64,000 nucleotides of DNA from assembly GCF_026625805.1 (NCBI RefSeq), contig NZ_CP113064.1:2046001-2110000 (forward strand). Reading direction: 5' to 3'. This DNA is from Brevundimonas sp. SL130 (GTDB taxonomy: Bacteria > Pseudomonadota > Alphaproteobacteria > Caulobacterales > Caulobacteraceae). Positions 10,346 to 17,661 of this stretch are shown piece by piece; positions within the stretch are counted from its first letter, which is position 1, and each line of letters starts with the position of its first letter. The notes under the pieces were generated by a model. That model did no database searches and was not told the DNA's origin. It saw only the letters and a program-made list of their open reading frames with translations. Both the position numbers and the translations under genes were made by a program.

Positions 10346-10447
10346 TCAGCCGGCGTATCGAAAGCCGTAAAAGCCGTAGCCGAAATAGAGGCCGGAAACC
10401 GTGCGCGAACGGTCGAAGGAAACAGAAAGAACGCGCTGGCGGGACAT
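10346..10447 (-). CDS. Phe/Tyr-rich leader peptide (attenuation control of chorismate mutase)
   Basis: A 33-codon ORF on the minus strand between a promoter-like sequence and the chorismate mutase gene. It begins MSRQRVLSV and ends GLYFGYGFYGFRYAG. Seven of residues 21-31 are Phe or Tyr (Y21, F22, Y24, F26, Y27, F29, Y31), with another Phe at 11. It stops 108 bases before the mutase start, and a perfect hairpin lies between. This is the classic layout of a ribosome-mediated attenuator: stalling at aromatic codons when charged tRNA-Phe or tRNA-Tyr is scarce would change folding downstream. Both amino acids are represented, as expected for the shared enzyme. The ribosome site is weak (CGGA). 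Confidence 0.75.
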   Translation of the reverse strand: MSRQRVLSVSFDRSRTVSGLYFGYGFYGFRYAG

Positions 10448-10490
10448 GGGTCCGGGTCCGGTTATGCGGATCGTTTGCGATCCGTGCGGG

Positions 10491-10521
10491 CTTAAAGCAC
10501 GCAAAGACCGTGCGCCGTCAA
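10491..10521 (-). promoter_or_regulatory. Promoter for leader peptide and chorismate mutase
   Basis: On the minus strand TTGACGG (-35, 10521-10515) is followed by GCTTTAAG (-10 region, 10498-10491) after about 16 bases. These resemble the Caulobacter housekeeping consensus TTGACGS / GCTANAWC. The promoter begins immediately after the prephenate dehydratase stop and about 45 bases before the leader ATG. Confidence 0.5.
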
Positions 10522-10527
10522 GTCCTT

Positions 10528-11106
10528 TCAGGCGGACAAGAGGAGAAAACGCGTTTGGTTATCGCTGGAATCCTGAAGATCGTTGCGCAAAATCGACAGG
10601 CCATAGACCTCGGCCGCCCCCACGGGCGCAATGGCGGCCCGGGTCGGATCGCCCGCCTCCGCCACGTCCCGGGCGGCCCCGGCGGTGTCGAAATGTTCGA
10701 TGATCTTCAGAGGCATGGCCTTCAACGTCCCCGCGCATTGGGCCAGGGCGATGGGATGGCTTTCGACCGTTCGAAGGTCCGCCATCCGCGCTCCGTTGAT
10801 CCCCATCAGGGCGTGGCGGATGGGGCGCCAGACGTCGGCCAACACCTTCAACCCTGATTCACGCACCAAGGTGGCGGCCGGTTCGACCGGGCCGATGGTC
10901 GAGTTCTCAATGGGAATGAGGGCCATGTCGCACTGACCCGTCGTCAGGGCTTCCAGGGCTTCGGCGAAGGTCGCATGGGGTATGGGTTTGTCCCAGGGGC
11001 GCAGAGCCAGGCAGGCCTCGTGGCTGAAGGCGCCGAGCGCACCTTGAAAGGCCACACGGGAATAGGCGGGCGCGTCGGTCGGGCGGGGGGTGTCGGTCTC
11101 GGTCAT
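10528..11106 (-). CDS. pheA: Prephenate dehydratase, catalytic domain only
   Basis: Prephenate dehydratase converts prephenate to phenylpyruvate in Phe synthesis. FQGALGAFSHEA near the start, IPIENSTIGPV near 65, the HALMG segment, ESHPIALAQC, and the closing DNQTRFLLL are all family motifs, the last including the catalytic Thr-Arg-Phe. The protein is 192 residues and ends right after this motif. Usual bacterial enzymes carry about 80 more residues as an ACT domain for feedback by Phe, so this version should lack that control. The gene follows the DAHP synthase gene on the same strand, with about 145 bases between. Confidence 0.88.
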   Translation of the reverse strand: MTETDTPRPTDAPAYSRVAFQGALGAFSHEACLALRPWDKPIPHATFAEALEALTTGQCDMALIPIENSTIGPVEPAATLVRESGLKVLADVWRPIRHALMGINGARMADLRTVESHPIALAQCAGTLKAMPLKIIEHFDTAGAARDVAEAGDPTRAAIAPVGAAEVYGLSILRNDLQDSSDNQTRFLLLSA

Positions 11107-11208
11107 CTTCGATCCTGCGTGGGCGCGGTCCCGATGTGATCCGGCGCCATGGCCGCTTCACGATCACAAATCATCGCCATTGCGGCGCCTGTAGCGGCCT
11201 CTGGCGAC

Positions 11209-11238
11209 GCCTCTGTCTAACCTCGGTCAGACAGAGGC
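11209..11238 (-). terminator. Stem-loop downstream of DAHP synthase
   Basis: GCCTCTGTCT and AGACAGAGGC form a perfect 10-bp stem with a 10-base loop, starting 15 bases after the aroG stop on the minus strand. No U-run follows, so it may be a factor-dependent terminator or an mRNA 3'-end stabiliser. Confidence 0.5.
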
Positions 11239-11252
11239 AGTCGCTGTTTTAG

Positions 11253-12623
11253 CTAGGCGGCCTTGGACTGGCTGACTCGCCCTGCCTTCAGCCGTTCGGC
11301 CACCAGGAAGGCCAGCTCCAGCGCCTGGTCGGCGTTCAGGCGCGGGTCGCAGTGGGTGTGATAGCGGTTGGACAGGTCGTCCTCGGTCACGGCCTGGGCG
11401 CCGCCGATGCATTCGGTGACGTTCTGGCCGGTCATCTCCAGGTGAACGCCGCCGGGGTGAACGCCCTCGGCCTCCGCGACATCAATAAATGTCCGCACCT
11501 CGCCCAGGATCCGGTCGAAGGGCCGGGTCTTGTAGCCGTTGCCGGCCTTCAGCGTGTTGCCGTGCATCGGGTCGATCGACCAGATCACCTTGCGGCCCGA
11601 GGCCTTCACTTCACGCATCAGCTTGGGCAGGCGTTCGCCGACCTTGTCATGACCGAAGCGGCCGATCAGGGTCAGGCGGCCTGAGACATTGTCCGGATTC
11701 AGGGCGTCGATCAGCGGCAGCAGATCGTCGGCCGTCATGGTCGGTCCGCACTTCACGCCGATGGGGTTCTTGATCCCCTTCATGAACTCGACATGGGCGC
11801 CGTCCAGCTGACGGGTGCGCTCGCCGATCCACAGCATGTGGGCCGAGGTGTCGAACCACTCGCCCGAACCGCCGTCCAGGCGCGTCAGGGCGCTTTCGAC
11901 GTTCAGCAGCAGGGCCTCGTGGCTGGTGAAGACCTCGACCCGGCTCAGATCGGGATGGGTCTCGGGCGTGACGCCGACCGCCTCCATGAAGGCCAGGGCC
12001 TCCGTGATCTTGTCGGCCAGCTCGCGGTATTGGGCGCCGGCGGCGTTGTCGCCCGCAAAGCCCAGGGTCCAGCGATGGATGTTGTAAAGATCGGCATAGC
12101 CGCCGCCGGCGAAGGCGCGCAGCAGGTTCAGGGTCGAGGCCGACTGGTTGTAGGCGCGGATCAGACGCTGCGGATCGGGCGCGCGCTCTTCAGGCGTGAA
12201 GGCCATGCCGTTGATGATGTCGCCGCGGTAGCTGGGCAGTTCGACGCCGTCGATCTCTTCCAGCGGGGACGAGCGCGGCTTGGCGAACTGACCGGCGATC
12301 CGTCCCACCTTCACCACGGGCTTGCGCCCGGCGAAGGTCAGAACAACCGCCATCTGCAGAATCAGGCGGAAGGTGTCGCGGATATTGTCGGTCGAGAACT
12401 CCTTGAAGCTCTCGGCGCAGTCGCCGCCCTGGAGCAGGAAGGCCTCGCCTCGCTCCACCTGGGACAGTTTCGACGTCAGGCGTCGCGCCTCGCCGGCGAA
12501 GACGAGCGGCGGCAAGGCGCGCAGCTCGTCCTCGACCAGGGTCAGGGCATGGGGGTCTGGATAGTCCGCCGGCATGTGCAGGGCGGTCTTGGTTCTCCAG
12601 CTTTCGGGGGTCCAGCGTGTCAT
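11253..12623 (-). CDS. aroG: Class II 3-deoxy-7-phosphoheptulonate (DAHP) synthase
   Basis: The first enzyme of the shikimate pathway, condensing phosphoenolpyruvate and erythrose 4-phosphate. Its 456 residues belong to the class II (plant and actinobacterial type) family: [11 protein letters not shown] near 82, [14 protein letters not shown] near 107, [10 protein letters not shown] near 290 and IDPMHGNT near 355 carry metal- and substrate-binding residues. It is followed on the same strand by prephenate dehydratase and chorismate mutase, forming an aromatic amino acid block. I see no aromatic leader in the 66 bases before it, so control here probably differs from that of the mutase. Confidence 0.93.
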   Translation of the reverse strand: MTRWTPESWRTKTALHMPADYPDPHALTLVEDELRALPPLVFAGEARRLTSKLSQVERGEAFLLQGGDCAESFKEFSTDNIRDTFRLILQMAVVLTFAGRKPVVKVGRIAGQFAKPRSSPLEEIDGVELPSYRGDIINGMAFTPEERAPDPQRLIRAYNQSASTLNLLRAFAGGGYADLYNIHRWTLGFAGDNAAGAQYRELADKITEALAFMEAVGVTPETHPDLSRVEVFTSHEALLLNVESALTRLDGGSGEWFDTSAHMLWIGERTRQLDGAHVEFMKGIKNPIGVKCGPTMTADDLLPLIDALNPDNVSGRLTLIGRFGHDKVGERLPKLMREVKASGRKVIWSIDPMHGNTLKAGNGYKTRPFDRILGEVRTFIDVAEAEGVHPGGVHLEMTGQNVTECIGGAQAVTEDDLSNRYHTHCDPRLNADQALELAFLVAERLKAGRVSQSKAA

Positions 12624-12689
12624 GACGCAAGAATAGGGCTTTGCGGCCGCCCAAACAACGAAAACACGAATAGATTTTGCAGCGGAGCC

Positions 12690-12830
12690 TTAATCCTCGG
12701 CGGACGGCGCCTTTTCTGCTGCGTCCGCCGCCTTGCGTTCAGCCTTGGCGGCCGCCTTTTCCGCCGCCTTTATGGCCGCCGCGCGATCACGTTCCTGACG
12801 TTCGAAACTGTAGTTGGGCTTGCGGGCCAT
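12690..12830 (-). CDS. Small basic/alanine-rich protein (46 aa)
   Basis: Starts MARKPNYSFERQERDRAAA and continues as an Ala-Lys-Glu repeat-like tail predicted to be one long helix. A good ribosome site (GAGGA) sits 6 bases before the ATG at 12830, which I prefer over an upstream in-frame ATG at 12890. Short proteins beginning with this NYSFERQ(E)R-type segment are common in alphaproteobacteria, but I know of no function. It lies upstream of aroG on the same strand, with a 66-base gap. Confidence 0.7.
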   Translation of the reverse strand: MARKPNYSFERQERDRAAAIKAAEKAAAKAERKAADAAEKAPSAED

Positions 12831-13037
12831 GGGTGTCCTCGTGGAGTCTGTCGTTGGCGCAAGGGTGGCGGTCTGGCGCGCGCGACGCAATCAGCAATTC
12901 GCTCTGCCTTCGGATTACAGGTGCGGCGCCCGCCGCTGGGCGATGAAATTTCTACGACACAGGCTTGCGGCGCTGGCGCCGGCCGCCAGCCTTCCCATGT
13001 CCTGAATGGGGGAGAAACCAAGAGCCGGAGACGCGAT

Positions 13038-13229
13038 ATGGCGGCTTACGACCTGACCCTAGAAGAGATGCTCGCTGATCCCATCGTGCGTCGCCTGATG
13101 GAGCGTGACGGCGTCGTCGAGGCCGAGGTGCGCGGCTTGGCGGACTATGTGCGGCGGCGGCGAAGCGCTTCGTTCAATCTGAGGTCGCCCAGCCGGATCG
13201 CCGAGGAATCGCGCGCGCTCGAACCCTGA
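13038..13229 (+). CDS. Small conserved-looking protein (63 aa), unknown function
   Basis: ATG at 13038 is preceded by CCGGAG. The product begins MAAYDLTLEEMLADPIVRRLM and ends with an Arg-rich stretch (YVRRRRSASFNLRSPSR). The motif of Leu, Met, Asp-Pro-Ile-Val-Arg, Leu-Met and Asp-Gly-Val resembles short helical proteins seen in alphaproteobacteria. There is no signal peptide or membrane segment. Function unknown; basicity hints at nucleic-acid or partner binding but proves nothing. Confidence 0.6.
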   Translation: MAAYDLTLEEMLADPIVRRLMERDGVVEAEVRGLADYVRRRRSASFNLRSPSRIAEESRALEP

Positions 13230-13378
13230 CGAACCCCAGCTTCGCAAGCTTCTTGCTTCGGGCCGGCGTATTGCGGGGGCGGACACATGTTTCAGCGAGA
13301 AAACGGCTTCTGAGGTCATCTTTCTGTTTCGCGAAGCGCGCATCGGTGGCATCGCTGGCGCCCCGTAATCCTCCACCC

Positions 13379-14608
13379 ATGAAGATCGAGATGTCCGAAG
13401 AATTCTATCGCATGAAGCGCCTGCCTCCGTATGTGATCGCGGAGACCAACGCTATGCGAGCCGCCGCCCGTCAGGCCGGTGAGGACGTCATTGATCTCGG
13501 CATGGGCAACCCGGACCTGCCGCCGCCGGCGCATGTCATCGAAAAGCTGTGCGAAGTGGCGCGCAAGCCCGACGCCCACGGCTATTCGGCGTCCAGAGGG
13601 ATTCCCGGCCTGCGACGCGCTCAGGCCAATTATTATGGTCGTCGCTTCGGCGTGGATCTGGATCCCGAGACCGAGGTGATCGTCACCATGGGCTCCAAGG
13701 AAGGCTTGGCCAGTCTGGCGACAGCCATCACCGAGCCCGGCGACGTGGTTCTGGCCCCCAACCCCTCCTATCCGATCCACACCTTCGGCTTCATCATCGC
13801 CGGCGCCGCGATCCGCAGCGTGCCGACAACGCCCGACGAGCGCTATTTCGAGGCGCTGGAGCGGGCCATGGCCTACACCGTGCCGCGCCCCAAGATCCTG
13901 GTGATGAACTATCCGTCGAACCCGACGGCGGAGACGGTGGATCTGGCCTTCTATGAGCGGGTCGTCGCCTTCGCCAAGGCCAATGATCTCTGGATCATCA
14001 GCGACCTCGCCTATTCCGAGCTCTATTACGACGGCAAGCCGACGGTCTCGATCCTACAGGTGCCCGGCGCCAAGGATGTGGCGATCGAATTCACCTCGCT
14101 GAGCAAGACCTACAGTATGGCCGGTTGGCGCATCGGCTTCGCCGTGGGCAATCCCAAGCTGATCGCCGCGATGGCGCGGGTGAAGTCCTATCTCGACTAT
14201 GGCGCCTATACGCCGATTCAGGCGGCGGCCGTCGCCGCTCTGAACGGGCCTCAGGACATCGTCGAGCAGAACCGCGCCCTGTATCACCGGCGTCGGGACG
14301 TTCTGGTCGACAGTTTCGCCCGCGCCGGCTGGGACATTCCCAAGCCCGCAGCTTCGATGTTCGCCTGGGCGCCCCTGCCCCCGGCCCTGGCGCATCTGGG
14401 CAGCCTCGAGTTCTCCAAGCAACTATTGACGCACGCCAAGGTCGCGGTCGCGGCGGGCGTCGGTTACGGCGAGAACGGCGAGGGTTTCGTCCGCATCGCC
14501 CTGGTCGAGAACGAGCAGCGCATCCGCCAGGCCGCGCGCAACATCCGCACCTATCTAAAGTCGATGGGCGTCAATGTGCCGCCTGGGCGCGAAGTGCCGG
14601 ACGTGTGA
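13379..14608 (+). CDS. alaC: PLP-dependent aminotransferase, AlaC-like (alanine transaminase)
   Basis: A class I/II (fold type I) aminotransferase of 409 residues, closely resembling E. coli AlaC along its length: MKRLPPYVIAETNAM at the start, DLGMGNPDLPPPAHVI, HGYSASRGIPGLRRA, TMGSKEGLA, NPSYPIHTFG, MNYPSNPTAE and the PLP lysine in TSLSKTYSMAGWRIGF near 245. Such enzymes transfer amino groups between alanine and pyruvate/glutamate; related sequences are often labelled LL-diaminopimelate aminotransferase. The ATG at 13379 aligns with family starts, so the upstream extension of the frame is unlikely to be used. Confidence 0.85.
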   Translation: MKIEMSEEFYRMKRLPPYVIAETNAMRAAARQAGEDVIDLGMGNPDLPPPAHVIEKLCEVARKPDAHGYSASRGIPGLRRAQANYYGRRFGVDLDPETEVIVTMGSKEGLASLATAITEPGDVVLAPNPSYPIHTFGFIIAGAAIRSVPTTPDERYFEALERAMAYTVPRPKILVMNYPSNPTAETVDLAFYERVVAFAKANDLWIISDLAYSELYYDGKPTVSILQVPGAKDVAIEFTSLSKTYSMAGWRIGFAVGNPKLIAAMARVKSYLDYGAYTPIQAAAVAALNGPQDIVEQNRALYHRRRDVLVDSFARAGWDIPKPAASMFAWAPLPPALAHLGSLEFSKQLLTHAKVAVAAGVGYGENGEGFVRIALVENEQRIRQAARNIRTYLKSMGVNVPPGREVPDV

Positions 14609-14611
14609 GGG

Positions 14612-14629
14612 TTTGGCGGCTTCGCCAAA
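14612..14629 (+). terminator. Hairpin after alaC
   Basis: TTTGGCG-GCTT-CGCCAAA, a 7-bp stem starting 4 bases after the aminotransferase stop, without a U-run. It is a possible weak terminator before the glucanase gene. Confidence 0.4.
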
Positions 14630-14660
14630 TCCGGATCAATCGGGTCAACTGAGACGATAG

Positions 14661-15617
14661 ATGAGACCACCGCTTCTTTTGGCCTTGGCCCTGCTGGTCA
14701 CGGCCCTTCCCGCTTACGGCCAGACGCCCGTTCAGACCCATGGGGCTTTGGCGGTCGAGGGGGGCAGCGTCGTCGATTCAAGCCGGCGTCCGGTCGTGCT
14801 GCGGGGCATGTCTCTGTTCTGGAGCCAGTGGCAGCCGCAGTTCTATAATCACGACGTGGTCCGGTGGCTGAAGGACGACTGGAAGATCACGGTGATCCGC
14901 GCCGCCGTCGCCGTCGAGCACGGCGGCTATCTGGATCATCCCGAGCGAGAGACCGCCAAGGCCGAGACCGTGATCGACGCGGCCATAGCCGAGGGCCTCT
15001 ATGTGGTTGTGGACTGGCATGCGCATCAACCGCATCCAGAGGAAGCAATCACCTTCTTCACCCATATCGCCCAGAAATACGGCGCGTATCCGAACCTGAT
15101 CTACGAAATCTACAACGAACCCCTGCCCGAACACGGCTGGGCCGAGGTGGTTCGGCCGTACCATATGCAGGTCGCCGCAGCGATCCGGGCCATAGACCCC
15201 GACAACCTGATCGTGGCCGGAACGCCAAGTTGGTCGCAGGACGTCGATATAGCCGCAGCGGATCCCCTGCCCTTCTCCAACCTGGCCTATACGCTGCACT
15301 TCTACGCGGCGTCGCATCGCCAGGAACTGCGGGACAAGGCCCAGATCGCTCTGGATCGCGGCGCCGCCCTGTTCGTCACCGAATGGGGGACGAGCGAAGC
15401 CGACGGCGCCGGGGCCTTCGATCCCGACGAGACCCGCCTGTGGTGGGCGTTCATGGAGAAGAACGGGCTCAGCTCGCTGAACTGGACCATCGCCGACAAG
15501 CCCGAAACATCGGTCGCCTTGCGGCCCGGCGCCTCGGCGCATGGCGGCTGGTCAGAGGCTTGGCTTACACCGTCGGGTCAACTGGTGCGCGATCATCTGC
15601 GCGAGATGAACCGATAA
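14661..15617 (+). CDS. Secreted GH5 endoglucanase-like glycoside hydrolase
   Basis: Signal peptide at residues 1-20 (hydrophobic LLLALALLVTALPAYG, cleavage before QTPVQ), then a TIM-barrel of glycoside hydrolase family 5, probably subfamily 2 (cellulase type). The barrel carries RAAVAVEHGGYL, DWHAHQP, the acid/base Glu in IYEIYNEPL near 153, LHFYAASH, and the nucleophile Glu in LFVTEWGTSE near 240. There is no carbohydrate-binding module. It probably cleaves beta-1,4-glucan or glucomannan in the periplasm. It converges on the esterase gene of the neighbouring hemicellulose operon. Confidence 0.85.
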   Translation: MRPPLLLALALLVTALPAYGQTPVQTHGALAVEGGSVVDSSRRPVVLRGMSLFWSQWQPQFYNHDVVRWLKDDWKITVIRAAVAVEHGGYLDHPERETAKAETVIDAAIAEGLYVVVDWHAHQPHPEEAITFFTHIAQKYGAYPNLIYEIYNEPLPEHGWAEVVRPYHMQVAAAIRAIDPDNLIVAGTPSWSQDVDIAAADPLPFSNLAYTLHFYAASHRQELRDKAQIALDRGAALFVTEWGTSEADGAGAFDPDETRLWWAFMEKNGLSSLNWTIADKPETSVALRPGASAHGGWSEAWLTPSGQLVRDHLREMNR

Positions 15618-15627
15618 TCGCTGCGCC

Positions 15628-17646
15628 CTATTCGGAGCTGATCGACAGCCGGAAAGGTCCCAGGGGCAGGCCTGCTGCGTTGAACAGGTTCAACACCGGC
15701 GCATCGTCCCAACCGTATCGCACCACGGCGTCGGACGAACCGAGACCCGCGATCATCAGCGCGTCGCCTGTGACCCGGCCTTGCGCATAGCGACAGTCGC
15801 TCTCGTCGGCGTTGCACAGTTCCAGACCGATCGCCTGATCGGACCCCACGCTCCTCAAGCCCGAAGCATCGCGCAACCGGATCTGCAGTCTGTCGCCAAC
15901 CCGAACGGCGGTCTCGGCCGCCGGCCCCGTCTTCGAACCCCTGCCCGCGTCGGCGTCGCGATAGATCACCGCCTGCGCCGCCTGCGCCAGACGTCGGCCC
16001 ACCTCACGCTTCTGCGCCGGGTGGATGTCGTGTCGATCACCCAGGTCGATGGTCACCGCCATCCCGGCGTTCGCGTCGGCCTCGACCGCACGGCGCTGGG
16101 CGTCGCGGATCTCCGCCCAGCCGGACGGCCCGCCTTCATCCGGCAGGGCGCCGAAATCGGCCAGCTGCGCCACAAGGAACGGCAAGTCCGCCCGGCCGAA
16201 GCGCGCCCGCCAGTCGGCCATCAACTCGGCGAGATAGTCCTGATAACGATCTTGCTCGTAACCGACGTTGGACTCGCCCTGGTACCAGAGCACGCCCCGC
16301 AGTCCATAATCATGCAGGGGCGCGATCATGGCGTTCGAAAGGGTCGACAGGCCGAACAGCGCCTCCCAGGGGGCGCGGGGCGGTTGCCCGATGCGGGCGT
16401 CGACGGGACGGTAACGCCAGCCAAAGCCGTCCAGCGCCACTTCGGCGCCGTCGCCCAGCCGCAGGAAACGTGTGTTCGCCGACCCAAACACGCCGCCGTC
16501 GCCCCAGCTGTCGAGCACATTGATTGTCAGTTGGTTCCGGCCGGGTTTGAGCGCGCCGGCCGGTATGGCGTAGGTCTGGTTTCCCGCCTCGCCGATCCCG
16601 ATAATCTGGCCGTTCAGCCAGGTCAGATTAATCTGGTCGACCATGCCCAGAGAGAGTTCGGCCGCACCCGCCCCAGCCTGAGCCTGAGCCGGCGTGAGGT
16701 CAAACTCCAGTCTGTACCAGACCATGCCGTCGAATGCGGCCAGGGACGCAACGCCCCACTGTTCCCAAGGCGTCATGGCCGGGACCGAGGTCCAGTCGCC
16801 GCCTTGCTCCGCCCATGGACGATCCCCGGCCGCCTGCGTCCACCAGTCCTGCCAGACGCGGCTCCAGAGCTGAACGCCCTTGCGCCGGTCGCGCGCATAG
16901 ACGTCCAGCGCATCCAGGGCCGCCTCATGCCCGCCCAGCCGCCGCAGATGGTCTGAACCGATCCAGGCCTGGATCGACGATCCGCCCCAGGAGTCGGCGA
17001 TCAGGCCTACCGGCACGCCTTCCGCCTCTCGTACGGCCTGACCGAAGAAGAAGCAGACGGCGGAAAATTCCTCGACGGTCTGGGGCGTCGCCGGGGTCCA
17101 GCCGACAGGATGCGCCAAGACGTCCAGCGGCGCGGGCGCGCTGTCCTTGGCCACCGTCAGCAGACGTATGATCCCATCCTTGTCGCCGGCGACGGGATCC
17201 CAGGCTCTTTGCGCATAACGGACCGGCTGTTCCATGTTGGACTGGCCGGAACAGACGTAGACGTCGCCGACCAGGACGTCCTGAAGCGTCTGCTCCGCGC
17301 CGTCGCTGCTCTTGGCGACCAGCAGATAGGGGCCGCCCGCGGGCGTGGACGGCAGGACCGCACGCCAACGGCCGTCCGGTCCTGCCTGACCTTGAGCCTT
17401 GAGTGCGCCCAGGGAAACCTCGACCTCCGCGCCGGGAGACGCCTGCCCCCAGACCGAGATTGGATGATCACGCTGTAGAACCCCATGGTCGGTGAACAGG
17501 CTCGCCATCAGCGGCCCTGCCGGAACATGGCCGGCGACCTGCCCTTCGTCCTGGCTTTGGCGGTTGGGCGTCGCCGATGCGATAGGGCCGCCGGCCAAGC
17601 CTGCTAAGATCGCACCGGCTGCGGCGCAGAGACGAAGGGTTCGCAT
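15628..17646 (-). CDS. Sialate O-acetylesterase-type carbohydrate esterase (CE20-like)
   Basis: A secreted 672-residue SGNH-hydrolase; residues 1-25 form a signal peptide. VLQRDHPISVWGQA, VYVCSGQSNMEQPV near 132 (nucleophile Ser), SWGGSSIQAW near 220, YQGESNVGYEQ near 475 and DIHPAQKREVGRRL near 570 (catalytic Asp/His) are the SASA/SGNH signature blocks. An inserted jelly-roll segment at roughly 290-400 splits the esterase domain, as in acetyl-xyloglucan esterases of family CE20. Given the surrounding enzymes, it more likely deacetylates plant hemicellulose than sialic acid. It is the last gene of a three-gene minus-strand operon, 15 bases after the arabinofuranosidase. Confidence 0.83.
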   Translation of the reverse strand: MRTLRLCAAAGAILAGLAGGPIASATPNRQSQDEGQVAGHVPAGPLMASLFTDHGVLQRDHPISVWGQASPGAEVEVSLGALKAQGQAGPDGRWRAVLPSTPAGGPYLLVAKSSDGAEQTLQDVLVGDVYVCSGQSNMEQPVRYAQRAWDPVAGDKDGIIRLLTVAKDSAPAPLDVLAHPVGWTPATPQTVEEFSAVCFFFGQAVREAEGVPVGLIADSWGGSSIQAWIGSDHLRRLGGHEAALDALDVYARDRRKGVQLWSRVWQDWWTQAAGDRPWAEQGGDWTSVPAMTPWEQWGVASLAAFDGMVWYRLEFDLTPAQAQAGAGAAELSLGMVDQINLTWLNGQIIGIGEAGNQTYAIPAGALKPGRNQLTINVLDSWGDGGVFGSANTRFLRLGDGAEVALDGFGWRYRPVDARIGQPPRAPWEALFGLSTLSNAMIAPLHDYGLRGVLWYQGESNVGYEQDRYQDYLAELMADWRARFGRADLPFLVAQLADFGALPDEGGPSGWAEIRDAQRRAVEADANAGMAVTIDLGDRHDIHPAQKREVGRRLAQAAQAVIYRDADAGRGSKTGPAAETAVRVGDRLQIRLRDASGLRSVGSDQAIGLELCNADESDCRYAQGRVTGDALMIAGLGSSDAVVRYGWDDAPVLNLFNAAGLPLGPFRLSISSE

Positions 17647-17661
17647 GGGAATTTTCCTGGC

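Noticed and set aside
9554-10495. 313-codon plus-strand frame across the leader region
   Set aside because: Antisense of chorismate mutase for most of its length, and no recognisable protein.
9479-11106. Prephenate dehydratase and chorismate mutase as one frameshifted CM-PDT gene
   Set aside because: The 290 bases between them hold a promoter, leader peptide and hairpin, the dehydratase comes first, and both frames have natural ends.
11107-11190. 25-codon frame (MAMICDREAAMAPDH...) overlapping the prephenate dehydratase start by ATGA
   Set aside because: Contains no run of aromatic codons and no ribosome site good enough to call it a leader; could be chance.
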